From the NCBI GenBank assembly GCA_016787345.1, contig JAEUUU010000133.1:1-58156 (forward strand): a stretch of 58,156 nucleotides of DNA, written 5' to 3'. The notes below the pieces were generated by a model. That model saw only the letters and a program-made list of their open reading frames with translations. It had not been told where the DNA came from and made no database searches. This stretch comes from Saprospiraceae bacterium. Lineage in GTDB: Bacteria; Bacteroidota; Bacteroidia; Chitinophagales; Saprospiraceae. A program made the position numbers and the translations under genes. This document shows positions 25,444-34,425 of this stretch, piece by piece. How positions within the stretch are numbered: the first letter of the stretch is position 1; each line of letters starts with the position of its first letter.

Positions 25444-27294
25444 TCACGCTCTTTCCGGGGCGAGGCTCCATTTTTCCGGCGAGCGCCAGAGGGCGGAGAG
25501 CAGCAGTTCGCGCATGAAGAAGAATTCTTTCGGCAGGCGGTCGTAGGCTTTTTCGAAGAGTTCTTCGTGGCCCAGGAGTTCCTGTTTCCAGAGTTCGCGG
25601 TCGATGTGCATGAGTTCGTTGAATTCATCGCGGGTGAAATCGTCCATGCCGGTCCAGTCCATGTCGCGGAAGCGCGGGCGCCAGCCGATGGGGCATTCCA
25701 CGGCGCTGGCGCGGCCCTTGCTGCGTTGCACGATCCATTTCAACACGCGCATGTTGTCGCCGAAGCCCGGCCATGCGAAATCGCCGTTGGCGTTTTTGCG
25801 GAACCAGTTGACGCCGAAAATGCGCGGGGCATTGGGCAGGTCGCGGCCGAATTGCAGCCAGTGGTTGAAGTAGTCGCCCATGTGGTAGCCCAGGAAGGGC
25901 AGCATGGCGAAGGGGTCGCGGCGCACTTTGCCCAGTTCGCCGAAAGCGGCGGCGGTCATTTCACTGCCCATGGTAGCGGCCAGGTACACACCGAAGTTCC
26001 AGTTGAACGATTGGTACACCAGCGGCACGGCGCTGCTGCGGCGTCCGCCGAACACGAATGCCGTGATGGGCACGCCGTGCGGGTTGTTCCAGTCGGAGTC
26101 GATCACCGGGTTCTGGTAAGCCGGGGCGGTGAAGCGGGCGTTGGGGTGCGCCACGGGTTTGCCGCTCTCTTTGTCCCAGGGCAGGCCGTTCCAGCCGATT
26201 ACGCCGGCGGGTACTTCCTTGCTCATACCTTCCCACCACACATCGCCGTCGGGGGTGACGCCCACGTTGGTAAAGATGGTATTGGCCCGGATGCTGGCCA
26301 TAGCGTTCGGGTTGGTTTTTTCGTTGGTGCCGGGGGCTACGCCGAAGTAACCCGCTTCGGGGTTGATGGCGTAGAGGCGCCCGTCGTCGCCCTTGTGAAT
26401 CCAGGCGATATCGTCGCCCACGGTGGTCACTTTCCAGCCGTCCATTTCCTTGGGTGGGATCAGCATGGCGAAGTTCGTTTTGCCGCAGGCGCTGGGGAAG
26501 GCGGCGGCGATGTAGTTCTTCTCCTGCTGGGGCGATTCGACGCCCAGGATCAGCATGTGTTCGGCAAGCCAGCCTTCGTCGCGGCCCATGACGCTGGCGA
26601 TACGCAGGGCGAAGCATTTTTTACCCAGCAGAGCATTGCCGCCGTAACCGCTGCCGTAGGAGATAATGAGGCGGTCTTCGGGGAAGTGGCTGATGTATTT
26701 GACCGTCGGGTTGCAGGGCCACTTGACGTCTTCCTGACCGGGTTGCAGCGGGGCGCCGAGGGTATGTACGCATTTGACCGTGTCTTCGTCGAGGTAAGAC
26801 ATGACCTCGCTACCCATACGGGTCATGATTTTCATATTGATCACCACGTATTCGGAGTCGGTGATCTGGATGCCGTAGCGGGAGAGTTTGGAACCCACCG
26901 GACCCATGCAGAAGGGAATCACGTACATGGTGCGGCCGCTCATGCAGCCTTTGGTAAGGCCCTCGAGCAGGTTTTTCATCTCTTTCGGGTCCATCCAGTT
27001 GTTGGTGGGGCCGGCATCCTCCTTGCGGCGGCTGCAGATGAAGGTGCGGTCTTCGACGCGGGCTACGTCGCTCGGGTCGCTGAAACAGGCGAAGCTGTTG
27101 GGCCGTTTTTCGGGGTTGAGTTTGATAAACGTGCCCTTATCAACCAGCAGTTGACAGAGGTGGTCGTACTCCTCCTGAGAGCCGTTGCACCAGTGCACGT
27201 TTTGGGGCTGAAAATGCTGGGCCATGAGATCGACCCAATTGGTCAGTTCGGTATTGGCTGTCATTTGAAAAGCTGTTTTGGCTGGCTCAAACAT
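25444..27294 (-). CDS. pckG: Phosphoenolpyruvate carboxykinase (GTP)
   Basis: A 616-residue enzyme that converts oxaloacetate and GTP to phosphoenolpyruvate, CO2 and GDP in the cytoplasm (gluconeogenesis, or PEP carboxylation). The GTP-type signature [15 protein letters not shown] (P-loop with the reactive Cys, about residue 270) is clear. So are [51 protein letters not shown] and [20 protein letters not shown]. Length and motif order are as in the PckG family and differ from the ATP-type PckA. Single gene, with a strong convergent terminator at its 3' end. Confidence 0.95.
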   Translation of the reverse strand: MFEPAKTAFQMTANTELTNWVDLMAQHFQPQNVHWCNGSQEEYDHLCQLLVDKGTFIKLNPEKRPNSFACFSDPSDVARVEDRTFICSRRKEDAGPTNNWMDPKEMKNLLEGLTKGCMSGRTMYVIPFCMGPVGSKLSRYGIQITDSEYVVINMKIMTRMGSEVMSYLDEDTVKCVHTLGAPLQPGQEDVKWPCNPTVKYISHFPEDRLIISYGSGYGGNALLGKKCFALRIASVMGRDEGWLAEHMLILGVESPQQEKNYIAAAFPSACGKTNFAMLIPPKEMDGWKVTTVGDDIAWIHKGDDGRLYAINPEAGYFGVAPGTNEKTNPNAMASIRANTIFTNVGVTPDGDVWWEGMSKEVPAGVIGWNGLPWDKESGKPVAHPNARFTAPAYQNPVIDSDWNNPHGVPITAFVFGGRRSSAVPLVYQSFNWNFGVYLAATMGSEMTAAAFGELGKVRRDPFAMLPFLGYHMGDYFNHWLQFGRDLPNAPRIFGVNWFRKNANGDFAWPGFGDNMRVLKWIVQRSKGRASAVECPIGWRPRFRDMDWTGMDDFTRDEFNELMHIDRELWKQELLGHEELFEKAYDRLPKEFFFMRELLLSALWRSPEKWSLAPERA

Positions 27295-27653
27295 CGCAGT
27301 TGTTTTTTAGAATGAAAAATCAAAGACGGGGTTTTCGAATACGAAGGTCGGCAGCCAAGGTAGTGTAAAGGGGTGAGAAAAGTCATCCGGGACGGGGATT
27401 TTGGGCAGGGCGCGCAATTACTTCCCCGACTGTCTCTGCCCTATTAAAATTTAAAGCCCACGTGAAATCCGGGCTCAAACAGACAATAATTCGGCCATCA
27501 GCGGTCTATTTGTGCAAATGATTCGGGCGCGAAAGTCTGCTTTTCCGCCCCGGAGAGCGAGAGGCAGCGATCCATAACGGAGAAGAGCGCGGCGCGGCGC
27601 TTCATTTGTCGACTGGTTTTTCAGAAAATGTCGTGGAGGGTTGTGCCGCTGGA
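27295..27653. other. Intergenic region upstream of pckG
   Basis: No convincing coding frame. It holds the 5' region of pckG (minus strand) and the 3' flank of the hypothetical gene ending at 27654. A short AGCCC/GGGCT pairing near 27451-27471 could form a weak hairpin. No TAnnTTTG element was recognised with confidence. Confidence 0.5.
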
Positions 27654-28538
27654 TCAAAAACGCCCTCGTTTTTGCTGCCGGAATGGAAGCCGCCGGCTTG
27701 TTTTACGGACAAGTTTCAGGTTTCCGACCGCTCCGGGCGCCACATATTTGACCTGCCGGTCGAATTGCCGGTCGAAAACAAGCGCCAGCGGGGAAGTCAG
27801 TATTTTCAGTTCAGTCAATGTCTTGTCTTTTGCCGCATAAAGACGTCCATTGTTGTCGATGACGTAATAGCGTCCGTTTTCCCTGATCAATACGAACGGC
27901 GTGTCTATTTGTGTGAAAAAGGTATCCACGGCTTCCCAGGTGCCGGCTCTCTGAAACACGGGTATCTTGTCCGCAGCCTCCTGTTCGTACAGGGCGATCG
28001 GTTTCGAATAGAGGTACAACAGTTGTTGGTCGGTTTCCAGTATAGCGATGGTCATTACGCCCTCCCGGTCGATGGTAAAGTCGAAATACACGACCGGCTT
28101 GTCCGGGTTCCGACACCTTTCCGAGACGGCAAAAAGGTGTTTGTCCAGTACCTGGGCATAGTTGAAATACGTCATCGACTGCGATATGCTGCGTAGATCG
28201 AGGGCTCCCGTCAGAGGGATGGTGTAGCGGATCAGGCTTGCCCTGACAAACAGATCGTCGGCCCGCCGCAGTTCGACGGCATACAGGAAGGAATCGACCA
28301 TGTGCCATACGAGGGGATGGTAGTCGTATTTTCCGGTATTGAACACTTCCAGCCGGATGCTGGCCGTATCCCCGGTATCTTTCCCGGCGACGTGGAGCGT
28401 TATCCACCGGCCGTGTATCCGTTCGGCGCGGAACAGGCGGTTTTGGTCCACAAATATTTTTTCAACCTGGGCCTGGCTGCGCGGGCAGAACAAGATGCTC
28501 AGCGCCAGCATCAAAAGTGTCGTTCGGGTTGTCGTCAC
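27654..28538 (-). CDS. Exported hypothetical protein, 294 aa
   Basis: The open frame begins with a GTG at 28538, which gives a signal peptide with a basic residue (TTTRTTLLMLALSILFCPRSQAQ). The first ATG, at 28511, would leave a signal lacking the positive charge. The mature part is beta-rich and without known motifs (LFRAERIHGRWITLHVAGKD, YDYHPLVWHMVDSFLYAVEL, RYYVIDNNGRLYAAKDK). Last of three minus-strand genes (29672 to 27654) that may form a transcript; the gap to the previous gene is 28 bp. Function unknown. Confidence 0.65.
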   Translation of the reverse strand: MTTTRTTLLMLALSILFCPRSQAQVEKIFVDQNRLFRAERIHGRWITLHVAGKDTGDTASIRLEVFNTGKYDYHPLVWHMVDSFLYAVELRRADDLFVRASLIRYTIPLTGALDLRSISQSMTYFNYAQVLDKHLFAVSERCRNPDKPVVYFDFTIDREGVMTIAILETDQQLLYLYSKPIALYEQEAADKIPVFQRAGTWEAVDTFFTQIDTPFVLIRENGRYYVIDNNGRLYAAKDKTLTELKILTSPLALVFDRQFDRQVKYVAPGAVGNLKLVRKTSRRLPFRQQKRGRF

Positions 28539-28566
28539 GAGCTGGAAACAGGATTGTCCGGGTGTT

Positions 28567-29175
28567 TCATTTCAGTATTTCGTTTTTGACGATCCACAGT
28601 TCGACACCGGCGGAATCCGTTTCGTTTCGATACCTGAACAAGGCGTCTTTGTCGCTGTAATTCGATTTTTTGATCACCGCGAACGCATAATATTCCTGCG
28701 TTTCTCCTTTCCCGCTGTCGGGCGCCGGGAAGAAAATGGTGTCGTTCCGGATCTCGTACCTGCCGTTCGTTTCTTTTATCCCGAAGCAGGCGATTTTTTC
28801 CCGGAAGGTATGGTCGGCTTTTAATTTGAAGGTCGTCAGACAATTGGCGTCGCTTTCTCTTTGCGCGATCAACAAGTCTTCGCCGTCCCATTGTTCGAAG
28901 TCGATCAGTCCGCCCGGTTTCCACCCGATCAATGCCAATAAAAGCAGCAGGACGACGTTTGTCCGGTTGTTGTTTTTATCCGAAAAGCCGTCGCGAAATC
29001 CCCTGAGCAGCCGGACGCCGCAAAGAACTGTCAGGACGAAATACGCCAACACCATGGCGATAAAGACCGGAACCGCCAGGGCGCCCGTTTCCGCTTCCCA
29101 AAAGTGACGGAGGTTCACGAGAAGGAAAAGGGCAAGGGTGGAGAGGAGGAGGGTGTTTTGGGCAATGGCATTCAT
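28567..29175 (-). CDS. Membrane-anchored hypothetical protein, 202 aa
   Basis: Residues 1-90 hold three hydrophobic spans (LLLSTLALFLLVNL, VPVFIAMVLAYFVLTVLCGV, NVVLLLLLALIGWKPG). A soluble C-terminal part follows (DANCLTTFKLKADHTFREKIACFG, NGRYEIRNDTIFF). That part resembles the small beta-sheet domains of proteins that sense or bind envelope stress, but I cannot assign a family. Its start overlaps the stop of the preceding gene by 4 bp, which suggests translational coupling. Confidence 0.65.
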   Translation of the reverse strand: MNAIAQNTLLLSTLALFLLVNLRHFWEAETGALAVPVFIAMVLAYFVLTVLCGVRLLRGFRDGFSDKNNNRTNVVLLLLLALIGWKPGGLIDFEQWDGEDLLIAQRESDANCLTTFKLKADHTFREKIACFGIKETNGRYEIRNDTIFFPAPDSGKGETQEYYAFAVIKKSNYSDKDALFRYRNETDSAGVELWIVKNEILK

Positions 29176-29672
29176 TTCTTTTTATAGACCTGAATCACTT
29201 CCGTTCCTTCATATTCGGGCCGGTTGGCAATAATCTGGATAGTAATGGCGTCGATCACCCTCAGTTTTCCGGAATAATAACCTTCAGGCGTACACAACCT
29301 GATGTTGACGGATTTCCCGTCCCGGTCATATTCGATTATCGTAAAATAATCGGGGTCGCTAGATGTCGCCACGCCCTTCTGAAACGATTCGGGGTCGGTC
29401 TGCCAATAATATTTCCCGATGGTGTAGAAGACGCCTTTTTCATCCGAACAGTAGCTGGGTACCGGGTTTTGGGTGTCAATTCCAAAAGGGTAATCATCTT
29501 CGCTGCTTGTTTCTTTGCAATTTCCGTCCACGCAAATTTGATAGAGCTTCCAGTCATCGCTATTCAAAAATAGCAAAAGATCCCGCTCTCCTGACGGGAA
29601 AACGACTTGCCCTTTACTAAAATAGCAACCCGTTATTGTCATAACGAGCGTCATCAGTACTGCTTTGCCCAT
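29172..29672 (-). CDS. Hypothetical lipoprotein, 166 aa
   Basis: The signal peptide ends in a lipobox (MGKAVLMTLVMTITGC). The mature chain is a compact beta-rich domain with a Cys pair (YQICVDGNCKETS) and an iron/solvent-exposed YYWQTDPESFQK stretch. No family recognised. First gene of the 29672-27654 run; overlaps the next gene by 4 bp. Confidence 0.6.
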   Translation of the reverse strand: MGKAVLMTLVMTITGCYFSKGQVVFPSGERDLLLFLNSDDWKLYQICVDGNCKETSSEDDYPFGIDTQNPVPSYCSDEKGVFYTIGKYYWQTDPESFQKGVATSSDPDYFTIIEYDRDGKSVNIRLCTPEGYYSGKLRVIDAITIQIIANRPEYEGTEVIQVYKKK

Positions 29673-29809
29673 TCTCTTTTTGTTTTTTTAATGGCCACAT
29701 ATGATTGCTTACCTGAAACAAACAATTAGCCCCAACCCGCTTGCGGGATAAGTGCCAATTGGGTGCGCATTTCGCAAGCCGCCCCTCATCAGTTTCTGCT
29801 CATATACCC

Positions 29810-29950
29810 TTAAAAAACCACCGCCCAATACCCCTCAAACCGAGGCGTATTGGGCGGCAGATCAACTGGCGGGTGCGGATTTCATTTTGCAGATGCCTGT
29901 TTTCAAACCAAATATATCACATAAAAAACGAATCCCGCAAGGTGCCGGGT
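29810..29950. repeat. Terminator-linked duplicated element, copy 1
   Basis: The hairpin CCGCCCAATACCCCT/AGGCGTATTGGGCGG (29821-29857, one mismatch) is followed on the minus strand by a T-run, so it can end the transcript of the alpha/beta hydrolase gene (stop at 30000). About 95 bp on its right side resemble the flank of a second copy at 32606-32752 (shared CAGATCAA, CCAAAT, AAAAAAC, GCAAG, GGTATA in order). The rest of the 29673-29999 gap shows no gene. Confidence 0.65.
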
Positions 29951-29999
29951 ATACAAATAATGAAGTCCGGATAGCATGGCTTTGCCGGAAGTCCCGAGC

Positions 30000-31001
30000 T
30001 TAGTGTTCCCCGACAAACCGGAGCAGCTCGCGGGCAAACAGTTCCGGCTCCGTGTAAAACGCCGTGTGCCACGATTGTTCGAACCGAACGATTTCCGTGG
30101 GTGTGCTGAGCAGTTCGCGGGTTTCGTAGGCATGTGCGATGGGCATGATGCCGTCTTTGGCGCCCCAGAACAGGGCCACCGGGATGTGTACGTCTTTCAG
30201 CAGTGCGCGCCGGTTGAAGGTGAAGATTTCGCGGCTGTAATAGTCGTCGTAAAGGGCGACGTTGGTGATCTGGCTGAATTTGGAATGCGGGGTGGCAAAC
30301 CACAGTTTGAAGGCGTACGCCTTGTCGTCGCTGGGCCAAACCGGGTTGGCGCCCAGCCGGAACATGCGGGTGTACCATTCGCCCCATTGCACGACCGAGG
30401 CCATGTTGTCGGGACGGAGCTGGATGTTCTGCATGTATTGCAAGGCTTCGGTGTCGTTCTGAGTCTGGGCCTGTTCTATCACCCATTGCTGTACAGTATG
30501 CAGCCAGTCGAAGGTGGAATATGTGCCGTTGAGCGCGACGAAGCCGCCGACCAGGTCCTGATTGCCGGGGGTGGTCAGAAATTGCCAGGCCATTTCCACG
30601 CCGAAGCTGTGGCCAAGCAGGTAAATTTTTGCATCGGGGTACTGTTTTTTCAACAAAAGCACCACCATGCGCAGATCTTCGGCAAACTGCGGATATGTGA
30701 GGGTGGCCGGATCGGCATTGCCCGAAGCGGAGCCGGCGATGCGCTGGTCCCAGTAGGCCACGGCGACTTCTTCTTCCACGGCGGCGAAATATTCGCGCAG
30801 ACACATGGCGCACTCTCCTGGTCCGCCGTGCAGAAACAGTACAATCTTGCGGTCTTCCATATTGCCGCGCACCCAGATGGGCATATCGGCGCCTTTGTGG
30901 CGCAGGCGCAGGTCGTCGGATACGTAAGGGGTAGTTTTGGTGCAGGCCGGCAGAAAGGCAAGGGCCGCTACCACCAGCAACAGTAAAGCAGGGAATTTCA
31001 T
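30000..31001 (-). CDS. Alpha/beta hydrolase lipoprotein (prolyl aminopeptidase-like)
   Basis: A 333-residue protein with a lipoprotein signal (lipobox FLPAC, Cys20), so it is probably attached to the envelope. The alpha/beta-hydrolase core is complete: oxyanion motif HGGPG (58-62), DQR-like YWDQRIAG, nucleophile GHSFG (Ser132), acid in FWGAKDGIMP and catalytic His in QSWHTAFYTEP. HGGPG with WDQR is typical of proline iminopeptidase-like (S33) enzymes. The substrate is not evident. It follows a hypothetical gene by 12 bp on the minus strand, probably as an operon, and ends at a hairpin-terminated repeat element. Confidence 0.85.
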   Translation of the reverse strand: MKFPALLLLVVAALAFLPACTKTTPYVSDDLRLRHKGADMPIWVRGNMEDRKIVLFLHGGPGECAMCLREYFAAVEEEVAVAYWDQRIAGSASGNADPATLTYPQFAEDLRMVVLLLKKQYPDAKIYLLGHSFGVEMAWQFLTTPGNQDLVGGFVALNGTYSTFDWLHTVQQWVIEQAQTQNDTEALQYMQNIQLRPDNMASVVQWGEWYTRMFRLGANPVWPSDDKAYAFKLWFATPHSKFSQITNVALYDDYYSREIFTFNRRALLKDVHIPVALFWGAKDGIMPIAHAYETRELLSTPTEIVRFEQSWHTAFYTEPELFARELLRFVGEH

Positions 31002-31013
31002 GGCAAAAAGGTG

Positions 31014-31610
31014 TTATCTGGTTTGTTTGATGATACCCAGTTCTATGGCGGGGCGATGCAAATAGGAACGGTTGTAGGGGTATTGCCGCAGGTAATGCAG
31101 ATTGAGGCACCACGAATAAGGCGCGTCGGGCGCTTTGCCCAGGCGATGGCCATACCCCACGGAGACGCCCGGTAAAAAGCCCCATTGACCGGCCAGTGGC
31201 ACGCGCTCGAACCTGCCATCGCCGTCGGAGCGCCAGGTAGCGCCTTCGTAAAAAGAGCGGAACAGCCCCGGCGACAATGCGGCCTGCACGATGCCGCCCC
31301 TTTTGCCGATATGCCGCCAACCCAGTTCGGGTGCGAGTATCAGTCCGACGTGGTTGTGCGGATGACGATAAAGCGTCAGTGTGAGGCCGAAATACAAGTC
31401 GTTGGCGGAGATTCGGCCCCCGGATTTGCTTTTTTCGGCGTGGCGGAGCGTGTACTCCATTCCGCCGCGCAGGCCGTAGTGCGTCAGGGTTTCGCCGAAA
31501 TAGGCAAGTCGCAGGTTTTGCGCATACGCGTCGTGGGCAAACCCCAGGTACACCGCGAGCCAAATAATCAGTGCAGCGATTCTGCCGGGGCGATGGTGCT
31601 TTCGTTTCAT
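31014..31610 (-). CDS. Exported hypothetical barrel-like protein, 198 aa
   Basis: The ATG at 31610 starts a basic N-region followed by a signal peptide (MKRKHHRPGRIAALIIWLAVYLGFAHDAYAQ). The mature part has repeated aromatic/glycine strands (RLAYFGETLTHYGLRGGMEYTLRHA, NDLYFGLTLTLYRHPHNHVGLILAPELGWRHIG, GVSVGYGHRLG) typical of an outer-membrane barrel, and ends in IIKQTR. Function unknown. The next gene, an alpha/beta hydrolase lipoprotein, starts 12 bp downstream, so the two are likely cotranscribed. Confidence 0.65.
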   Translation of the reverse strand: MKRKHHRPGRIAALIIWLAVYLGFAHDAYAQNLRLAYFGETLTHYGLRGGMEYTLRHAEKSKSGGRISANDLYFGLTLTLYRHPHNHVGLILAPELGWRHIGKRGGIVQAALSPGLFRSFYEGATWRSDGDGRFERVPLAGQWGFLPGVSVGYGHRLGKAPDAPYSWCLNLHYLRQYPYNRSYLHRPAIELGIIKQTR

Positions 31611-31763
31611 AACTTTTGCCGGTATGTTTTTTTGACCGGACAAAAGTGCTTCGAGCCCAAGCCCGCAGCCAAAATAAAATGGATGAGTGCCGATTTCGGG
31701 GCGATGAGTCGGATAATTCGGCGAACGGGATGCCTTATAATCTATACTCTAAATGCAGCATAG

Positions 31764-32486
31764 TTATTTGCCGGGTTTGTACGACAAACCAACCGAAAAG
31801 CCGTTGCTGTCGTGTCCGGGGTTTCGCTCAAAGCTCGGGTTATCTCCATTGGAAAAATGAATATGCCACAAACCGGCACTAATATTTAGTCTGGAATTGA
31901 TTTTGAATTCTGTTCCTATGCCATATTTAGGGCAACCGTTTAGTTTTGTTCCTTCTCGCATGTCACCAAAAAAATCCGAAGGTTTGGGATAGTTATCAAA
32001 AAAGTAAATCAGTCCGGCGCCACTCGAAAAGTACAGATTAAAATGCTCCTTGTTTATGGGATAAAATCTGAAAAAAGGTCTAATCCCACACCCGTAAACA
32101 TTGTTAACTTCATCATTTATATAAACCTGTGTGAATTCCACCCCTGCCGACATATACTTCCTCAGCATATAATTCATGCCGATATTACTGTGATACAACC
32201 CGGAAAAACTCCCGTAGTAACCTTTGGTATATCCAATATCTGTATACAAACTTGCACGCCTGGCAAGCAATGACTCTTTTTTGGTGAAGATTAGAATTGC
32301 CCCCGCGGCAATGGCCGGAATAATAATCCCATTACTTGTATGTAGAGCAATCGGGCTGACTCCCAGTGGATTTTGATACCATTTGGTAAATGGCGGTAAT
32401 GAGCCAAATGAATTGTCAACTTGCCCTGAAAGGCTTTGAGACAGCCAAATAGATAGGATAAATGTCAGTAAAACGTGTCGTTTCAT
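31764..32486 (-). CDS. Exported hypothetical protein, 240 aa, AT-rich
   Basis: Signal peptide MKRHVLLTFILSIWLSQSLSG. The mature chain has aromatic amphipathic strands (YYGSFSGLYHSNIGMNYMLRKYMSAGVEFTQVYIN, FNLYFSSGAGLIYFFDN, RLNISAGLWHIHFSNGDNP, GFSVGLSYKPGK) like an acyloxyacyl-hydrolase/PagL-type or outer-membrane barrel. The ending IHFSNGDNP-SFERNPGHDSNGFSVGLSY fits lipid A deacylase-like barrels (His-Ser pair), but this is a tentative reading. AT-rich codon use sets it apart from its neighbours. Confidence 0.65.
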   Translation of the reverse strand: MKRHVLLTFILSIWLSQSLSGQVDNSFGSLPPFTKWYQNPLGVSPIALHTSNGIIIPAIAAGAILIFTKKESLLARRASLYTDIGYTKGYYGSFSGLYHSNIGMNYMLRKYMSAGVEFTQVYINDEVNNVYGCGIRPFFRFYPINKEHFNLYFSSGAGLIYFFDNYPKPSDFFGDMREGTKLNGCPKYGIGTEFKINSRLNISAGLWHIHFSNGDNPSFERNPGHDSNGFSVGLSYKPGK

Positions 32487-32605
32487 TTTTGTTTATAGCT
32501 TGTTTTTGTTTTTAATCTATTGGCGGCCCGTAGCAATCGATATTTTCGGGCCTGTATTAAATCAGCAATCCACACTTCTATCAGCATTTCACCGGGTACA
32601 TGCTT

Positions 32606-32752
32606 TTAAAAATAAAACCGCCCAATACACCTCCATCCGAGGTGTATTGGGCGGCAGATCAAATGACGGGAAGGGGCTTCACGTTGAGAAGGTTATTTCC
32701 GGGCCAAATGTATGGCGCAAAAAACAAGTCTGGCAAGCGCGGAGGTATAGAA
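32606..32752. repeat. Terminator-linked duplicated element, copy 2
   Basis: A perfect 15-bp stem CCGCCCAATACACCT/AGGTGTATTGGGCGG (32618-32654) with a 7-nt loop is followed on the minus strand by TTTTATTTTT, so it can terminate the pdxH transcript. The flank to about 32752 matches the copy at 29810-29950 loosely over about 95 bp. Confidence 0.65.
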
Positions 32753-32764
32753 AGTGCGAAGCCC

Positions 32765-33421
32765 TCAGGGCGCCAGCCGCTCTATCGTCCAGTGCCCGTC
32801 GGAGCGGGTAAAGCGGATGCGGTCGTGGAGGCGGTTTTCGCGGCCCTGCCAGAATTCCATACGTTCCGGGCGAACGCGGTAGCCGCCCCAGAATGGCGGC
32901 AGGGGGAGCGCCGGCACGTCGGCGTATTCTTTTTGCAGGGTAGCCACGGCGTTTTCGAGCACTTCACGGCCCGAGATCGGGCGGCTTTGCGGACTGGCCC
33001 AGGCGCCGATCTGGCTGCCGAAGGGACGGCTCTGGAAATATTCCAGCGATTCGGCTTCGCTCACTTTTTCCACACTGCCTTCGATGCGGATTTGCCGTTC
33101 CAGTTCGAGCCAGGCAAACAAAAGCGCCGCGCGGGGCCGGGCCGCCAGGTCTTCGCCTTTGCGGCTTTCATAATTGGTGTAAAACACAAACCCCTGTTGG
33201 TCAAAGCTTTTGAGCAATACAATGCGGGCGCTGGGCTGCCCCAGGGCATCGACGGTCGCCAGGGTCATGGCATTGGGTTCGAGCAACTGGCTGTTGAGTG
33301 CCTCCCGAAACCAGTAGTCGAACTGGGCAATCGGGTCGTGCCGGACGTCTTTTTCCGAGAGGGTTTCGAGGGCATAACTCCGCCGCAGGGCGGAAAGATC
33401 GGTGAGCAGCGGTTCGGTCAT
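32765..33421 (-). CDS. pdxH: Pyridoxamine 5'-phosphate oxidase
   Basis: A 218-residue FMN enzyme of standard length that oxidises pyridoxine/pyridoxamine 5'-phosphate to pyridoxal 5'-phosphate (vitamin B6 cofactor). Family motifs include [62 protein letters not shown] and the C-terminal [17 protein letters not shown] ... [10 protein letters not shown]. The ATG at 33421 gives the usual [19 protein letters not shown] start; the frame is open further upstream without similarity. A TAATTTTG promoter element lies 25 bp before it, and the DoxX-like gene is 50 bp upstream on the same strand. Confidence 0.95.
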   Translation of the reverse strand: MTEPLLTDLSALRRSYALETLSEKDVRHDPIAQFDYWFREALNSQLLEPNAMTLATVDALGQPSARIVLLKSFDQQGFVFYTNYESRKGEDLAARPRAALLFAWLELERQIRIEGSVEKVSEAESLEYFQSRPFGSQIGAWASPQSRPISGREVLENAVATLQKEYADVPALPLPPFWGGYRVRPERMEFWQGRENRLHDRIRFTRSDGHWTIERLAP

Positions 33422-33445
33422 GATCAGTTCAGTTTCAATACGCCG

Positions 33446-33453
33446 CAAAATTA
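33446..33453 (-). promoter_or_regulatory. -7 promoter element (TAATTTTG) of pdxH
   Basis: On the minus strand TAATTTTG fits TAnnTTTG, 25 bp before the pdxH ATG, inside the 50-bp gap to the DoxX-like gene. pdxH can thus have its own promoter. Confidence 0.45.
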
Positions 33454-33471
33454 GGGGATGGAGCAGGCGGC

Positions 33472-34143
33472 TCAGGCTTTTGCCGGTATTTTTATAACCA
33501 TTCCATATACGAGAAAACCCAGTGCCGTGAGGAAGCCGCCCGCAACGTACCAGCCTGCATGGGCAAAATCGAGCCGGATCAGGGCCGAACAAAGCGCCAG
33601 CCCGAGACCCAGTATTGCCCAGACGGGTTTGCGCATAAAGCCGTCGTCGAAGTCCGATGGTGGCAATTGCAGGCGGCATTCCTGCTGAAACAGAGGGGCG
33701 AACTTGCGGTAGTCCCACAACAAGAGCCAGGTATTGGCCAAAAACATCAGAAAAGTCACCGTGGGCGTGCCTTTGAACCCGATCGACCAGGTCACCAGCC
33801 AGATATTGATCATGATGGGATAAAACATCACGGCGCCCAGGGTGGCAAAACGCTGCGTTATGAGCAACAAGGCCGCGACGACCTGCCCCCAGCCCAGAAA
33901 ATTCCAGTAAAAGCCGGTCTGGTACATGGCTTCGAAATAAAAACCCACGGGCGTTTCGACCGGCATGCTCGTGAACCGCTGGCCCAGTACCTTCGGCAGG
34001 CCGGCAAAAATGAAGGCGCTGCCGATCAGGTAACGTAAAAAAATAGCAAACACCTGAATTATCCGGCGCCTTTTGAGGTTTTCAATCAGCCAAACCAACG
34101 GATCGGGGAGGAAAAGAGTCATGCTTGTCGTGCGATTTGTCAT
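33472..34143 (-). CDS. DoxX-like membrane protein
   Basis: The ATG at 34143 ([14 protein letters not shown]) or the one at 34122 gives about 220 residues. Four to five hydrophobic spans are visible ([101 protein letters not shown]). The [14 protein letters not shown] helix resembles the first helix of DoxX-family proteins. The family has redox and quinone links in other species; its role here is not known. It precedes pdxH on the same strand. Confidence 0.7.
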   Translation of the reverse strand: MTNRTTSMTLFLPDPLVWLIENLKRRRIIQVFAIFLRYLIGSAFIFAGLPKVLGQRFTSMPVETPVGFYFEAMYQTGFYWNFLGWGQVVAALLLITQRFATLGAVMFYPIMINIWLVTWSIGFKGTPTVTFLMFLANTWLLLWDYRKFAPLFQQECRLQLPPSDFDDGFMRKPVWAILGLGLALCSALIRLDFAHAGWYVAGGFLTALGFLVYGMVIKIPAKA

Positions 34144-34425
34144 CAAAAGTCGGGTTTAGCCAAAAAACGACTACTTTTTCGGATCAACGCGCGCCGCGAA
34201 ACGATGAGCGCCTGTCGTTTTGTCGCTCGTCGTGCCGCTTTTCTGACAAAACACGTGTCTTATGGGAGCTGGCAAGCAATTTGACTGCCCTTTTGATTCG
34301 CCCCGGAGTAATTTTTTTGCTGCCAGGATGACAATCCTGCACATTTACCCTGGTCTATTCTGTAAAAAATTTGAATGTTTGCGACCATCCACCCCTCGCT
34401 TAATCCATATACCCTTTTGTGACGT

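Noticed and set aside
25375-27315. 646-residue plus-strand frame opposite pckG
   Set aside because: It is the mirror of a full-length PEP carboxykinase, with no domain of its own.
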